Source: Streptococcus infantis
Lineage (GTDB): Bacteria > Bacillota > Bacilli > Lactobacillales > Streptococcaceae
Assembly: GCF_018499575.1 (NCBI RefSeq)
Contig: NZ_JAHDAP010000001.1
Span: 310,001-374,000, forward strand
Direction of reading: 5' to 3'
Length of the DNA stretch: 64,000 bases
Part shown: positions 8,401-17,047 of the stretch, in pieces
Layout: each line of letters begins with the position of its first letter
How positions within the stretch are numbered: the first letter of the stretch is position 1
Made by a program: the position numbers and the translations under genes
Notes under the pieces: model-generated
What the model saw: the letters and a program-made list of their open reading frames with translations, nothing else
Databases searched by the model: none
Told to the model about the DNA's origin: nothing

Positions 8401-10878
8401 ATGAGTAATATCCAAAACATGTCCTTAGAGGACATCATGGGAGAGCGCTTTGGGCGCTACTCCAAATACATCATTCAAGACCGGGCTTTGCCAGACATTC
8501 GTGATGGATTGAAGCCGGTTCAACGCCGTATTCTTTATTCGATGAATAAGGATGGCAATACTTTTGATAAGAGCTACCGTAAATCAGCCAAGTCTGTCGG
8601 GAACATCATGGGTAATTTCCACCCACACGGAGATTCTTCTATCTATGATGCCATGGTCCGCATGTCTCAGGACTGGAAAAACCGTGAGATTCTAGTTGAA
8701 ATGCATGGGAACAACGGTTCTATGGACGGGGATCCGCCTGCGGCTATGCGTTATACCGAGGCCCGCTTGTCTGAGATTGCAGGCTACCTTCTTCAGGATA
8801 TCGAGAAAAAGACAGTTCCTTTTGCTTGGAACTTTGACGATACGGAGAAAGAGCCAACTGTCTTGCCAGCAGCCTTTCCAAACCTCTTAGTCAATGGTTC
8901 AACCGGGATTTCAGCTGGTTATGCCACAGATATTCCACCGCATAATTTGGCCGAAGTTATTGATGCGACAGTCTACATGATTGATCATCCGACTGCCAAG
9001 GTCGATAAGTTGATGGAATTCTTGCCTGGACCAGATTTTCCTACAGGAGCTATCATCCAAGGCCGTGATGAGATTAAGAAAGCCTATGAAACTGGTAAGG
9101 GGCGCGTGGTCGTTCGTTCCAAGACTGAAATTGAGAAGCTAAAAGGTGGTAAGGAACAAATCGTTATCACTGAGATTCCTTATGAAATCAATAAGGCTAA
9201 CTTGGTCAAGAAAATCGATGAAGTTCGTGTCAATAACAAGGTAGCAGGTATCGCTGAGGTTCGTGATGAGTCTGACCGTGACGGTCTTCGTATCGCAATT
9301 GAACTTAAGAAAGATGCGAACACGGAGCTTGTTCTCAACTACCTTTTCAAGTACACTGACTTGCAAATCAACTACAACTTCAACATGGTGGCGATTGACA
9401 ATTTCACACCTCGTCAGGTTGGGATTGTGCCAATCTTGTCTAGTTATATTGCCCACCGTCGTGAAGTTATCTTGGCACGTTCTCGCTTTGACAAGGAAAA
9501 GGCTGAAAAACGTCTCCATATCGTGGAAGGTTTGATTCGCGTTATCTCTATTTTGGATGAAGTCATTGCCCTTATCCGTGCTTCTGAGAATAAGGCTGAT
9601 GCCAAGGAAAACCTCAAGGTCAGCTATGAATTTACGGAAGAACAAGCTGAAGCTATCGTTACTTTGCAACTTTATCGTTTAACGAATACAGACGTGGTTG
9701 TCTTGCAAGAAGAAGAAGCAGAACTTCGTGAGAAGATTGCTATGCTTGCAGCTATTATCGGTGACGAACGAACCATGTACAATCTCATGAAGAAAGAACT
9801 CCGTGAGGTCAAGAAGAAATTTGCGACTCCACGTTTGAGTGCTTTAGAAGATACAGCAAAAGTCATCGAGATTGATACAGCTAGTCTGATTGCTGAAGAA
9901 GATACTTACGTCAGCGTGACTAAGACAGGTTACATCAAGCGTACTAGTCCTCGTTCTTTCGCAGCTTCGACCTTAGAGGAGATTGGGAAACGGGATGATG
10001 ACCGATTGCTATTTGTCCAATCTGTCAAAACCACCCAGCACCTCTTGATCTTTACAACGCTTGGGAATGTCATTTACCGCCCTGTCCATGAGTTGGCAGA
10101 TATCCGTTGGAAGGATATCGGGGAGCACTTGAGTCAAACGATTACCAACTTTGAAACTAATGAAGAAGTGCTCTATGTTGAAGTTGTGGATCAGTTTGAG
10201 GATGCGACGACCTACTTTGCAGCGACTCGCCTTGGACAAATCAAACGTGTTGAACGCAAAGAATTCTCTCCATGGAGAACCTATCGCTCTAAGTCTGTCA
10301 AGTATGCTAAGTTGAAAGACGATAGTGACCAGATTGTAGCAGTAGCTCCGATTAAATTGGATGATGTTTTGTTGATTAGTAAAAATGGATATGCCCTTCG
10401 CTTTAATATCGAAGAGGTTCCAGTTGTTGGAGCCAAGGCTGCAGGTGTTAAAGCTATGAATCTGAAAGCAGATGATGAGCTTCAAGCTGCCTTTATCTGC
10501 AATACTTCATCTTTCTATCTTTTAACGCAACGTGGAAGCTTGAAACGTGTATCAACAGAGGAAATTCCAGCAACTAGTCGCGCTAAGCGTGGTCTTCAAG
10601 TTCTGAGAGAATTGAAGAGTAAACCACATCGCGTCTTCTTGGCCGGTGCTGTCTCAGAACAAGGATTTATCGGAGATCTCTTTAGTACAGAAGTAGAAGA
10701 TGGCGAACAAACGCTTGTCATTCAATCAAATAATGGAACGATTTACGAAGCCATCCTACAAGATTTGAATCTATCAGAGCGTACAAGTAATGGAAGCTTT
10801 ATCTCAGATACTATTTCTGATGAAGAAGTTTTTGATGCCTACCTCAAAGAAGTCTTTAAAGAAGATAAAGAAAATTAA
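8401..10878 (+). CDS. parC: DNA topoisomerase IV subunit A (ParC)
   Basis: DNA-cleaving subunit of topoisomerase IV, 825 aa. The catalytic pair Arg117-Tyr118 (AMRYTEARL) is present, followed by the coiled-coil/gate region and a C-terminal beta-pinwheel. The frame is open from 8374, but the ATG at 8401 gives the standard N-terminus MSNIQNMSLED. No Shine-Dalgarno sequence is visible before it. Ser79, Asp83 and Lys137 are wild type, so quinolone susceptibility is predicted at this locus. Gly52 and Asp91 are viridans-type residues that in pneumococci mark imported parC alleles. A terminator follows directly. Confidence 0.97.
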   Translation: MSNIQNMSLEDIMGERFGRYSKYIIQDRALPDIRDGLKPVQRRILYSMNKDGNTFDKSYRKSAKSVGNIMGNFHPHGDSSIYDAMVRMSQDWKNREILVEMHGNNGSMDGDPPAAMRYTEARLSEIAGYLLQDIEKKTVPFAWNFDDTEKEPTVLPAAFPNLLVNGSTGISAGYATDIPPHNLAEVIDATVYMIDHPTAKVDKLMEFLPGPDFPTGAIIQGRDEIKKAYETGKGRVVVRSKTEIEKLKGGKEQIVITEIPYEINKANLVKKIDEVRVNNKVAGIAEVRDESDRDGLRIAIELKKDANTELVLNYLFKYTDLQINYNFNMVAIDNFTPRQVGIVPILSSYIAHRREVILARSRFDKEKAEKRLHIVEGLIRVISILDEVIALIRASENKADAKENLKVSYEFTEEQAEAIVTLQLYRLTNTDVVVLQEEEAELREKIAMLAAIIGDERTMYNLMKKELREVKKKFATPRLSALEDTAKVIEIDTASLIAEEDTYVSVTKTGYIKRTSPRSFAASTLEEIGKRDDDRLLFVQSVKTTQHLLIFTTLGNVIYRPVHELADIRWKDIGEHLSQTITNFETNEEVLYVEVVDQFEDATTYFAATRLGQIKRVERKEFSPWRTYRSKSVKYAKLKDDSDQIVAVAPIKLDDVLLISKNGYALRFNIEEVPVVGAKAAGVKAMNLKADDELQAAFICNTSSFYLLTQRGSLKRVSTEEIPATSRAKRGLQVLRELKSKPHRVFLAGAVSEQGFIGDLFSTEVEDGEQTLVIQSNNGTIYEAILQDLNLSERTSNGSFISDTISDEEVFDAYLKEVFKEDKEN

Positions 10879-10905
10879 AAATCAGTCCTAGTGACTGATT
10901 TTTTA
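10878..10905 (+). terminator. Terminator of parC
   Basis: Stem AAATCAGTC/GACTGATTT with a short CTAGT loop and a T-run, overlapping the parC stop codon. Confidence 0.88.
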
Positions 10906-10938
10906 TAAGCAAAATTTTCAGAAAATTACAAATAATAC

Positions 10939-10966
10939 TTGAATTTTTAGGAGAATAGTGTAGAAT
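10939..10966 (+). promoter_or_regulatory. Promoter of ilvE
   Basis: TTGAAT, 16-base spacer, TAGAAT, about 36 bases upstream of the ilvE start. No T-box or other long leader fits in the short untranslated region. Confidence 0.72.
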
Positions 10967-11002
10967 AGAACACAAAGCTTGATTAGAATAAAGGAGATTG
11001 TC

Positions 11003-12025
11003 ATGACAGTTACAATCGATTGGGAAAATCTCGGTTTTTCCTATATGAAACTACCTTATCGTTATATCGCTTATTATAAAAATGGACAATGGACTCAAGG
11101 AGAATTAACCGAGGACTCAACTCTTCACATTTCAGAATCATCTCCAAGTCTTCACTATGGACAACAAGCATTTGAAGGATTAAAAGCCTATCGTACAAAG
11201 GATGGTAGCGTACAACTCTTTCGTCCAGATGAAAATGCCAAACGTCTGCAACGCACCTGTGATCGTCTCTTGATGCCTCAAGTTCCGACAGAAATGTTTG
11301 TAGAAGCATGTAAAGCAGTTGTTCGTGCTAATGAAGAATACGTACCACCTTATGGGACTGGTGGAACCCTCTACCTCCGTCCACTTTTGATTGGTGTTGG
11401 AGATATCATTGGGGTAAAACCAGCAGAGGAGTATATTTTCACCATCTTTGCCATGCCAGTTGGAAATTACTTTAAAGGGGGTTTGGTTCCAACAAACTTC
11501 TTGATTCAAGATGAGTATGACCGTGCTGCACCAAATGGAACAGGGGCTGCCAAGGTTGGTGGGAACTATGCAGCTAGTCTTTTGCCAGGAAAAATGGCTA
11601 AATCCCGTCATTTCTCAGATGTTATTTATCTTGACCCCTCAACCCACACCAAGATTGAAGAAGTCGGTTCAGCAAACTTCTTTGGGATTACAGCTGATAA
11701 TGAGTTTGTAACGCCATTGAGTCCATCAATCTTGCCATCTATTACCAAGTACTCATTACTTTACTTGGCAGAGCATCGATTGGGCTTGAAGCCTGTTGAG
11801 GGAGATGTACCAATTGATAGTCTGGATCGATTTGTAGAAGCAGGTGCCTGTGGTACTGCAGCCGTAATTTCACCTATTGGGGGAATCCAACACGGTGATG
11901 ATTTCCATGTTTTCTACAGTGAAACAAAGGTTGGTCCAGTGACTCGTAAACTATACGATGAATTGACAGGTATCCAATTTGGTGACATTGAAGCACCAGA
12001 AGGCTGGATTGTAAAAGTAGATTAA
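11003..12025 (+). CDS. ilvE: Branched-chain amino-acid aminotransferase
   Basis: PLP-dependent class IV aminotransferase that interconverts Leu/Ile/Val and their 2-oxo acids. The product is 340 aa from the ATG at 11003, preceded by AAGGAG; the in-frame codons upstream lack homology. The PLP-binding lysine is Lys184 in AAKVGGNYA. Other family motifs seen are HYGQQAFEGLKAY near residue 51 and the EVGSANFFG and GACGTAAVISP segments. It lies directly after parC as in pneumococcus. A short spacer (21 bases) and no obvious terminator separate it from the next lipoprotein gene, so read-through into the peptide module is likely. Confidence 0.95.
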   Translation: MTVTIDWENLGFSYMKLPYRYIAYYKNGQWTQGELTEDSTLHISESSPSLHYGQQAFEGLKAYRTKDGSVQLFRPDENAKRLQRTCDRLLMPQVPTEMFVEACKAVVRANEEYVPPYGTGGTLYLRPLLIGVGDIIGVKPAEEYIFTIFAMPVGNYFKGGLVPTNFLIQDEYDRAAPNGTGAAKVGGNYAASLLPGKMAKSRHFSDVIYLDPSTHTKIEEVGSANFFGITADNEFVTPLSPSILPSITKYSLLYLAEHRLGLKPVEGDVPIDSLDRFVEAGACGTAAVISPIGGIQHGDDFHVFYSETKVGPVTRKLYDELTGIQFGDIEAPEGWIVKVD

Positions 12026-12046
12026 ACATTTTTAAAGGAGATCTTT

Positions 12047-14014
12047 ATGAAAACGAAAAAGTGGATGTTAACAGCAGGAGTGGTCCTGAGTACAGCAGTT
12101 CTTCTTGTGGCTTGTGGTAAAGCTGACAAGGAAGCAGACGCACCTACTACCTTCTCTTACGTCTATGGAGTAGACCCATCATCTTTGGACTACAGTATTG
12201 CAACTCGTACTTCAACAACGGATATCATCGGTAACGTTGTTGATGGATTGTTGGAAAACGACGAATATGGGAATTTGGTTCCATCTCTAGCTGAGGATTG
12301 GAGCGTCTCACAAGACGGTTTGACTTATACTTATAAACTTCGTAAAGGAGTTAAATGGTATACCTCAGAGGGTGAAGAATACGCTGAAGTAACTGCGCAT
12401 GACTTTGTTACAGGATTGAAACACGTTGCAGATGGTAAATCAGACGGTGTCACTCTTATTCAAAACTCCATCAAGGGCTTGAATGAATATATGACTGGTG
12501 AGACTAACGACTTCTCAACAGTTGGAGTTAAGGCGTTGGACGATTATACAGTCCAGTACACTCTTAATGCACCTGAAAGTTTCTGGAATTCAAAAGTGAC
12601 TTCAGCGACCATGTTGCCGGTAAACGAGGAATTCCTCAAAGCTTCTGGTAAGAACTACGGAGCAGTAAGTCCATCTGGTATTCTTTATAACGGTCCGTAT
12701 ATCCTCAAGACTTTGACTTCAAAATCGTTAATCGAATACGAAAAGAATCCAAATTATTGGGATAAAGAGAAGGTTAAAATTGAGAAGGTTAAATTGACCT
12801 ATTATGATGGTTCTGACCAAGAATCATTGATCCGTAGCTTCTCTTCAGGTGTTTATACAACAGCTCGTATCTTCCCAAGTAGCTCAAACTTTGCTTCTAC
12901 TTTGGAACAATACGGAGACAAAATTACTTACAGCCCACAGGATTCAACTAGTTACTACTTTACCTTTAACGTAAACCGTCAATCTTACAATAAGACTGCA
13001 AAAACAAGTGAAGAACAGAAAACTTCTACAAAAGAAGCAATGCTGAACAAGGACTTCCGTCAAGCAATCAACTTTGCCTTCAACCGTCATTCATATGCTG
13101 CACAGCTCAACGGTGAAGATGGTGCGGATAAGATTATTCGTAACAGCCTAGTTCCAGATAACTTTGTACAATCTGGCGGTAAAAACTTTGGTGACATCGC
13201 TCAAGCAGAATTGGTTAACTACGGTGACCAATGGAAAGGCGTTGAGCTTGTAGACGGAAAAGATACTATCTACAATCCTGATAAAGCCAAAGCTTCATTT
13301 GAAAAAGCTAAGAAAGAATTGGAAGCAAAAGGTGTAACTTTCCCAATTCACTTGGATGTTCCAGTTGAGCAAACAGATACCATTGCTGTTCAACAAAGCA
13401 ATTCCTTCAAACAATCAATCGAGTCAACTCTTGGTTCTGAAAATGTCGTGATTGATGTCCTTCAGATGACCGATAACGAAAAGGAAAGTATTACATCGCA
13501 AGCGCGTGTTCCAGCTCAAAAAGACTATGACTTGAATAGTACTGGATGGGCTCCAAGCTACCAAGACCCAGCAAGTTATCTCAATATCATGGATCCTAAG
13601 ACTGGTTCTGCTATGAAACACCTTGGTATTACTAAAGGAAAAGACAAGGAAGTAGTAGCTCAACTTGGTCTAGACGAATATAAGAAACTCTTGGATGATG
13701 CGGTTTCTGAAACAAACGATTTGGACAAGAGATATGAAAAATATGCTAAAGCTCAAGCATGGCTCACTGATAGTTCTCTCTTGATGCCAACAGCTTCATC
13801 AGGTGGCTCACCAGTTGTCAGCAACGTCGTTCCATTCTCTAAACCATACTCACAAGTAGGTATTAAGGGTGATCCATATATCTTCAAGGGAATGAAATTG
13901 CAAAAAGAAATTGTATCTGCTAAAGAATATCAAGCAGCTCTTGAAAAATGGCAAAAAGAAAAATTGGAATCAAACAGTAAATACCAAAAAGAACTAGAAA
14001 GTCATGTCAAATAA
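12047..14014 (+). CDS. Oligopeptide-binding lipoprotein (AmiA/AliA/AliB family)
   Basis: A 655-residue extracellular solute-binding protein family 5 lipoprotein. The signal ends in lipobox LVAC with the lipidated cysteine at residue 23. The sequence then follows AmiA/AliA/AliB closely (FSYVYGVDPSSLDYS, GLLENDEYGNLVPSLAEDW, YNGPYILK, YDGSDQESL, SYQDPASYL), so it binds oligopeptides outside the cell. No permease or ATPase genes accompany it; orphan Ali proteins in streptococci work with the AmiCDEF transporter encoded elsewhere. It is full length. It is followed after 34 bases by the DUF969/DUF979 pair and pcp, which suggests a role with pyroglutamyl peptides. AAAGGAG precedes the ATG. Confidence 0.9.
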   Translation: MKTKKWMLTAGVVLSTAVLLVACGKADKEADAPTTFSYVYGVDPSSLDYSIATRTSTTDIIGNVVDGLLENDEYGNLVPSLAEDWSVSQDGLTYTYKLRKGVKWYTSEGEEYAEVTAHDFVTGLKHVADGKSDGVTLIQNSIKGLNEYMTGETNDFSTVGVKALDDYTVQYTLNAPESFWNSKVTSATMLPVNEEFLKASGKNYGAVSPSGILYNGPYILKTLTSKSLIEYEKNPNYWDKEKVKIEKVKLTYYDGSDQESLIRSFSSGVYTTARIFPSSSNFASTLEQYGDKITYSPQDSTSYYFTFNVNRQSYNKTAKTSEEQKTSTKEAMLNKDFRQAINFAFNRHSYAAQLNGEDGADKIIRNSLVPDNFVQSGGKNFGDIAQAELVNYGDQWKGVELVDGKDTIYNPDKAKASFEKAKKELEAKGVTFPIHLDVPVEQTDTIAVQQSNSFKQSIESTLGSENVVIDVLQMTDNEKESITSQARVPAQKDYDLNSTGWAPSYQDPASYLNIMDPKTGSAMKHLGITKGKDKEVVAQLGLDEYKKLLDDAVSETNDLDKRYEKYAKAQAWLTDSSLLMPTASSGGSPVVSNVVPFSKPYSQVGIKGDPYIFKGMKLQKEIVSAKEYQAALEKWQKEKLESNSKYQKELESHVK

Positions 14015-14048
14015 AACAGACTAGTATTTTTGGAATAAAGGGGCCTTT

Positions 14049-14738
14049 ATGGAATGGATTAAACTAATAGGGATAGTTATCATTGTGATTGGTTTTATCT
14101 ATAAATTAGATACCATCGCAACGGTAGTCTTAGCTAGTTTAGTTACAGCTCTAGTTTCTGGAGTTTCTCTTGTTGAGTTCTTGGATATTTTAGGAAGAGA
14201 ATTTAGCAATCAACGAGTTCTTACGATTTTTATGGTAACCTTGCCCTTGGTTGGTTTATCTGAAACTTTTGGCCTCAAGCAACGTTCAATTGACTTGATT
14301 CAAAAGATTAAAGGACTGACCGTAGGAAGTTTTTATACCGTTTATTTCTTTTTTCGGGAACTTGACAGTTTCTTTGCCATTCGTATCGGAGGGCAGCCAC
14401 AGTTTGTAAGGCCTTTGGTTCAACCCATGGGACAAGCAGCAGCAGAGTCACAATTAGGTAGAAAATTAACGGAGCAGGAGAGCGAAGCGCTAAAAGCGCG
14501 TGCAGCAGCAAATGATAATTTTGCAAATTTCTTTGCTCAGAACACTTTCGTTGGTGCAGGTGGTGTCCTCTTGGTGGGGGGCACACTGGACCAATTGGGT
14601 TACGAAAGCAATTATGCAGGAATTGCTTCAGCTTCCCTTATAGTTGCAGGGCTTGCCCTTATTGTAGTAGGAATTTACAATTATCTGTTTGATAGAAAAC
14701 TACTAGCAAATAAAGTTAGTAAAGGAAAGGAAGAATGA
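14049..14738 (+). CDS. DUF969 family membrane protein
   Basis: A 229-residue integral membrane protein of the DUF969 family. It has hydrophobic segments near residues 5-45, 55-70 and 160-215, and a conserved central hydrophilic part (FRELDSFFAIRIGGQPQFVRPL, then NDNFANFFAQNTFVGAGG). It shares a four-base ATGA overlap with the DUF979 gene downstream and is followed by pcp. DUF969 and DUF979 always occur together and are regarded as two halves of a transporter; association with oxoproline metabolism suggests 5-oxoproline or a pyroglutamyl compound as substrate. That function is an inference from neighbourhood. AAAGGGG lies before the ATG. Confidence 0.82.
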   Translation: MEWIKLIGIVIIVIGFIYKLDTIATVVLASLVTALVSGVSLVEFLDILGREFSNQRVLTIFMVTLPLVGLSETFGLKQRSIDLIQKIKGLTVGSFYTVYFFFRELDSFFAIRIGGQPQFVRPLVQPMGQAAAESQLGRKLTEQESEALKARAAANDNFANFFAQNTFVGAGGVLLVGGTLDQLGYESNYAGIASASLIVAGLALIVVGIYNYLFDRKLLANKVSKGKEE

Positions 14739-15658
14739 CTAATCTAGCAAGACAGTTATTAGAGGTGACCTATATTGTGATTGGTTGTCAATTCCTTCAT
14801 ACGGCTTATTGTAGCTATAGAGATAAAACAAACCCAGTTCGCTATGGAACGGCTGGGTTTTGGGCGTTATTGGGCATTAGTTTTATTGGCGGTTCTTATC
14901 TACCATCTATCTGTATTGGAGTTATCGTAGTGATATTAGCACTATTAACTCTCTTTAAACAGGTTCGTATTGGAACCTTGCCGTCTCTGGATGAAGTCAA
15001 GGCCAATATTGAAGCTAGACGACTAAAGAATAAAATTTTTATTCCGGTCATGCTGATGGCTTTAATTGCTTTGGTATTAGCAAAAATGATTCCTGAGTTT
15101 AGTAAGATTGCTATCAGCCTTGCAGCATTTTTTGCAACCCTGTCTCTTCTTTTCATTACCAAGAGTTCTCCTAAGAGCTTATTAGCAGAAAACAATCGAA
15201 TGGTCCAACAAGTTTCAACCAGTGGTATTGTTCCTCAGCTTTTAGGAGCTTTGGGTGCGATTTTTACCGTAGCAGGAGTGGGAGACTTGATTTCGCATTT
15301 GATAAGCGGTCTAGTGCCTTCGGGTAGTCGTTTTATGGGTGTGGTAGCTTATGTCCTTGGTATGGTTCTATTTTCCATGATAATGGGTAATGCATTTGCT
15401 GCTTTCACAGTCATTACAGCTGGAATTGGTGTTCCCTTTGTATTTTCCTTGGGAGCAGATCCAATAGTGGCGGGTGCTCTTGCTATGACAGCAGGTTGTT
15501 GTGGGACTCTATTAACCCCAATGGCTGCCAATTTCAATACTCTACCTGTGGCCCTTCTGGATATGAAAGATCCAAATGGCGTTATCAAAGCGCAAGTAGG
15601 AGTAGCTACTGTCATGATTATCATACATGTATTTCTGATGTACTTTTTGGCATTTTAG
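14735..15658 (+). CDS. DUF979 family membrane protein
   Basis: A 307-residue protein with about nine hydrophobic segments, belonging to DUF979, the partner of DUF969. Its start overlaps the DUF969 stop by four bases (ATGA), so synthesis is coupled. Conserved stretches include [18 protein letters not shown] and the small-residue-rich [18 protein letters not shown] (~residues 248-265), which resembles re-entrant or substrate-path segments of ion-coupled carriers. The following gene encodes pyrrolidone-carboxylate peptidase, 13 bases away. Transport of 5-oxoproline or a related product is inferred; no experiment on this protein is known to me. Confidence 0.82.
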   Translation: MTNLARQLLEVTYIVIGCQFLHTAYCSYRDKTNPVRYGTAGFWALLGISFIGGSYLPSICIGVIVVILALLTLFKQVRIGTLPSLDEVKANIEARRLKNKIFIPVMLMALIALVLAKMIPEFSKIAISLAAFFATLSLLFITKSSPKSLLAENNRMVQQVSTSGIVPQLLGALGAIFTVAGVGDLISHLISGLVPSGSRFMGVVAYVLGMVLFSMIMGNAFAAFTVITAGIGVPFVFSLGADPIVAGALAMTAGCCGTLLTPMAANFNTLPVALLDMKDPNGVIKAQVGVATVMIIIHVFLMYFLAF

Positions 15659-15671
15659 TAAAGGAAATAAA

Positions 15672-16316
15672 ATGAAAATATTAGTAACAGGTTTTGATCC
15701 TTTCGGTGGCGAAAAGGTCAATCCGGCTCTAGAAGCTGTTAAATCGTTACCGTCTAAAATTCGTGGAGCTGAGATTGCTTGGGTAGAGATTCCAACAGTC
15801 TTTTATAAGGCGTCAGAAGTTTTAGAAGCAGAAATCGAAAAATACCAACCAGATGTTGTTCTTTGTATTGGGCAAGCCGGAGGAAGGGCGAGTTTAACTC
15901 CTGAGCGAGTCGCCATCAACCAAGATGATGCTAGAATCCCAGATAATCAAGGGAATCAGCCGATTGACACTCCTATCCGCGAAGATGGTCAAGCTGCTTA
16001 TTTTAGCACTCTGCCTATCAAAGCAATGGTACAAGCCATAAAAGAGGAAGGATTACCAGCTACTGTATCCAATACAGCAGGAACCTTTGTTTGCAACCAT
16101 TTGATGTATCAGGCACTCTATTTAGCTGATAAAAAGTTTCCAAATATGAGAGCGGGCTTTATGCATATTCCCTATATGACAGAACAAGTGGTTAATAAGC
16201 CTAATACTGCATCCATGTGCTTAAGAGATATTGTCAGAGGGATCGAAGCAGCGATTGGCGCTATTGTAGACCATAAAGATAAAGATTTGAAATTAGTCGG
16301 AGGGACGACTCACTAA
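15672..16316 (+). CDS. pcp: Pyrrolidone-carboxylate peptidase (pyroglutamyl-peptidase I)
   Basis: Cytoplasmic cysteine peptidase of family C15 that removes N-terminal pyroglutamate from peptides. The 214-residue length fits the family. The catalytic triad by alignment is Glu78 (TPERVAIN), Cys141 ([11 protein letters not shown]) and His165 (GFMHIPY), all present. It is the last gene of the set lipoprotein-DUF969-DUF979-pcp, with a 13-base gap after DUF979 carrying AAAGGAAA. It is likely to process imported pGlu-peptides and so produce the 5-oxoproline that the adjacent membrane pair may handle. A terminator follows. Confidence 0.95.
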   Translation: MKILVTGFDPFGGEKVNPALEAVKSLPSKIRGAEIAWVEIPTVFYKASEVLEAEIEKYQPDVVLCIGQAGGRASLTPERVAINQDDARIPDNQGNQPIDTPIREDGQAAYFSTLPIKAMVQAIKEEGLPATVSNTAGTFVCNHLMYQALYLADKKFPNMRAGFMHIPYMTEQVVNKPNTASMCLRDIVRGIEAAIGAIVDHKDKDLKLVGGTTH

Positions 16317-16356
16317 TTATAAAAACTAAAGAAAAAAATCCCTATTTTATTCAGAT

Positions 16357-16394
16357 AACTCTTTATCAATATTGGTTTGATAGAGAGTTTTTTC
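16357..16394 (+). terminator. Terminator of the pcp operon
   Basis: Stem AACTCTTTATCAA pairs with TTTGATAGAGAGTT (one G-T wobble) around TATTGG, followed by a T-run. Confidence 0.82.
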
Positions 16395-16423
16395 TTGCTA
16401 GATTGAGGAATTTCTTGTAAAAT
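16395..16423 (+). promoter_or_regulatory. Promoter of DUF2969 gene
   Basis: TTGCTA, 17-base spacer, TAAAAT, starting immediately after the T-run of the pcp terminator. Confidence 0.7.
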
Positions 16424-16447
16424 AGAAAAAATGAAAAGAGGTATCGT

Positions 16448-16678
16448 ATGAGTAAAAAAGATAAAAAAATTGAGATTCAATTAGCTGATGCTAAAGTAGC
16501 AGTTGGAAAAGATAATTACTCTGGTTACACATTAACAATCGGGAAAAAAATAATCGGTGAAATTGCCGAACTAGATGACCAATTTGCTATCGTAAAGAAT
16601 GGAAATGTCGATAGTTTTTACAAGAATCTTGAAAAAGCTGTGGAAATATTGATTGAGAACTATAATTTAGCAAAATAA
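16448..16678 (+). CDS. DUF2969 family small protein
   Basis: A 76-residue soluble protein of the streptococcal DUF2969 family; function unknown. The N-terminus is strongly basic and acidic by turns (SKKDKKIEIQLAD), followed by short beta-strand-like stretches (YSGYTLTIGKKIIGEIAEL, FAIVKNGNVDSFY) and a C-terminal helix. No membrane segment. AGAGGT lies before the ATG. It has its own promoter after the pcp terminator and sits directly upstream of two tRNA genes, as in pneumococcus. Confidence 0.8.
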   Translation: MSKKDKKIEIQLADAKVAVGKDNYSGYTLTIGKKIIGEIAELDDQFAIVKNGNVDSFYKNLEKAVEILIENYNLAK

Positions 16679-16681
16679 TGC

Positions 16682-16710
16682 TTGTTTTTTGCAAATTTTC
16701 ATGATATAAT
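16682..16710 (+). promoter_or_regulatory. Promoter of tRNA-Tyr/tRNA-Gln
   Basis: Weak -35 TTGTTT, 17-base spacer, perfect -10 TATAAT with upstream TG (TGATATAAT). It begins four bases after the DUF2969 stop and ends 17 bases before tRNA-Tyr. Confidence 0.75.
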
Positions 16711-16727
16711 AGTTTTCGTTGATTGTC

Positions 16728-16808
16728 GGAGAGATAGCGAAGAGGCTAAACGCGGCGGACTGTAAATCCGCTCCTTCGGGTTCGGGGGTTCGAATCCCTC
16801 TCTCTCCA
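16728..16808 (+). tRNA. tRNA-Tyr (GTA)
   Basis: Cloverleaf of 81 bases: acceptor GGAGAGA/TCTCTCC with discriminator A, anticodon GTA in the CTGTAAA loop, a long variable arm (CTCCTTCGGGTT region) typical of bacterial tRNA-Tyr, and the T-loop TTCGAAT. CCA is not encoded. Confidence 0.96.
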
Positions 16809-16817
16809 TATCACCAT

Positions 16818-16889
16818 TGGGGTATAGCCAAGCGGTAAGGCAAGGGACTTTGACTCCCTCATGCGTTGGTTCGAATCCAGCTACCCCAG
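16818..16889 (+). tRNA. tRNA-Gln (TTG)
   Basis: Cloverleaf of 72 bases: acceptor TGGGGTA/TACCCCA with discriminator G, anticodon TTG in the CTTTGAC loop, and T-loop TTCGAAT. CCA is not encoded. Nine bases after tRNA-Tyr, same transcript. Confidence 0.96.
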
Positions 16890-16919
16890 TTCTTAGGTAA
16901 TAAATTCAAGATAAAAAGA

Positions 16920-16946
16920 AAAATATCTTAGGGTATTTTATTTTTA
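16920..16946 (+). terminator. Terminator after tRNA-Gln
   Basis: Eight-base stem AAAATATC/GGTATTTT with loop TTAG, then ATTTTT. Confidence 0.75.
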
Positions 16947-17047
16947 TAATTGAAGACGTTCGAGATGTTCATGTCGTTGCGGGTGCTTAGGAAAAAAATT
17001 ATAAGTATGTCAAGTTGGAAAAACTTGATTGTTGGAGGATTTTTTAG
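16947..17047 (+). other. rpsA leader region
   Basis: About 100 bases between the tRNA terminator and rpsA. A TATAAT at 16945-16950 overlaps the terminator T-run and may drive rpsA. A small perfect hairpin CAAGTT-GGAAA-AACTTG (17011-17027) stands just before the ribosome site TTGGAGG. It could be an S1 autoregulatory element; no known riboswitch is recognised. Confidence 0.45.

Noticed and set aside
9139..9669. 176-codon minus-strand frame inside parC
   Set aside because: Shadow of the strongly conserved parC frame, no ribosome site or domain.
10906..11002. T-box or attenuator leader upstream of ilvE
   Set aside because: A normal promoter lies about 36 bases before the start, leaving no room for a T-box.
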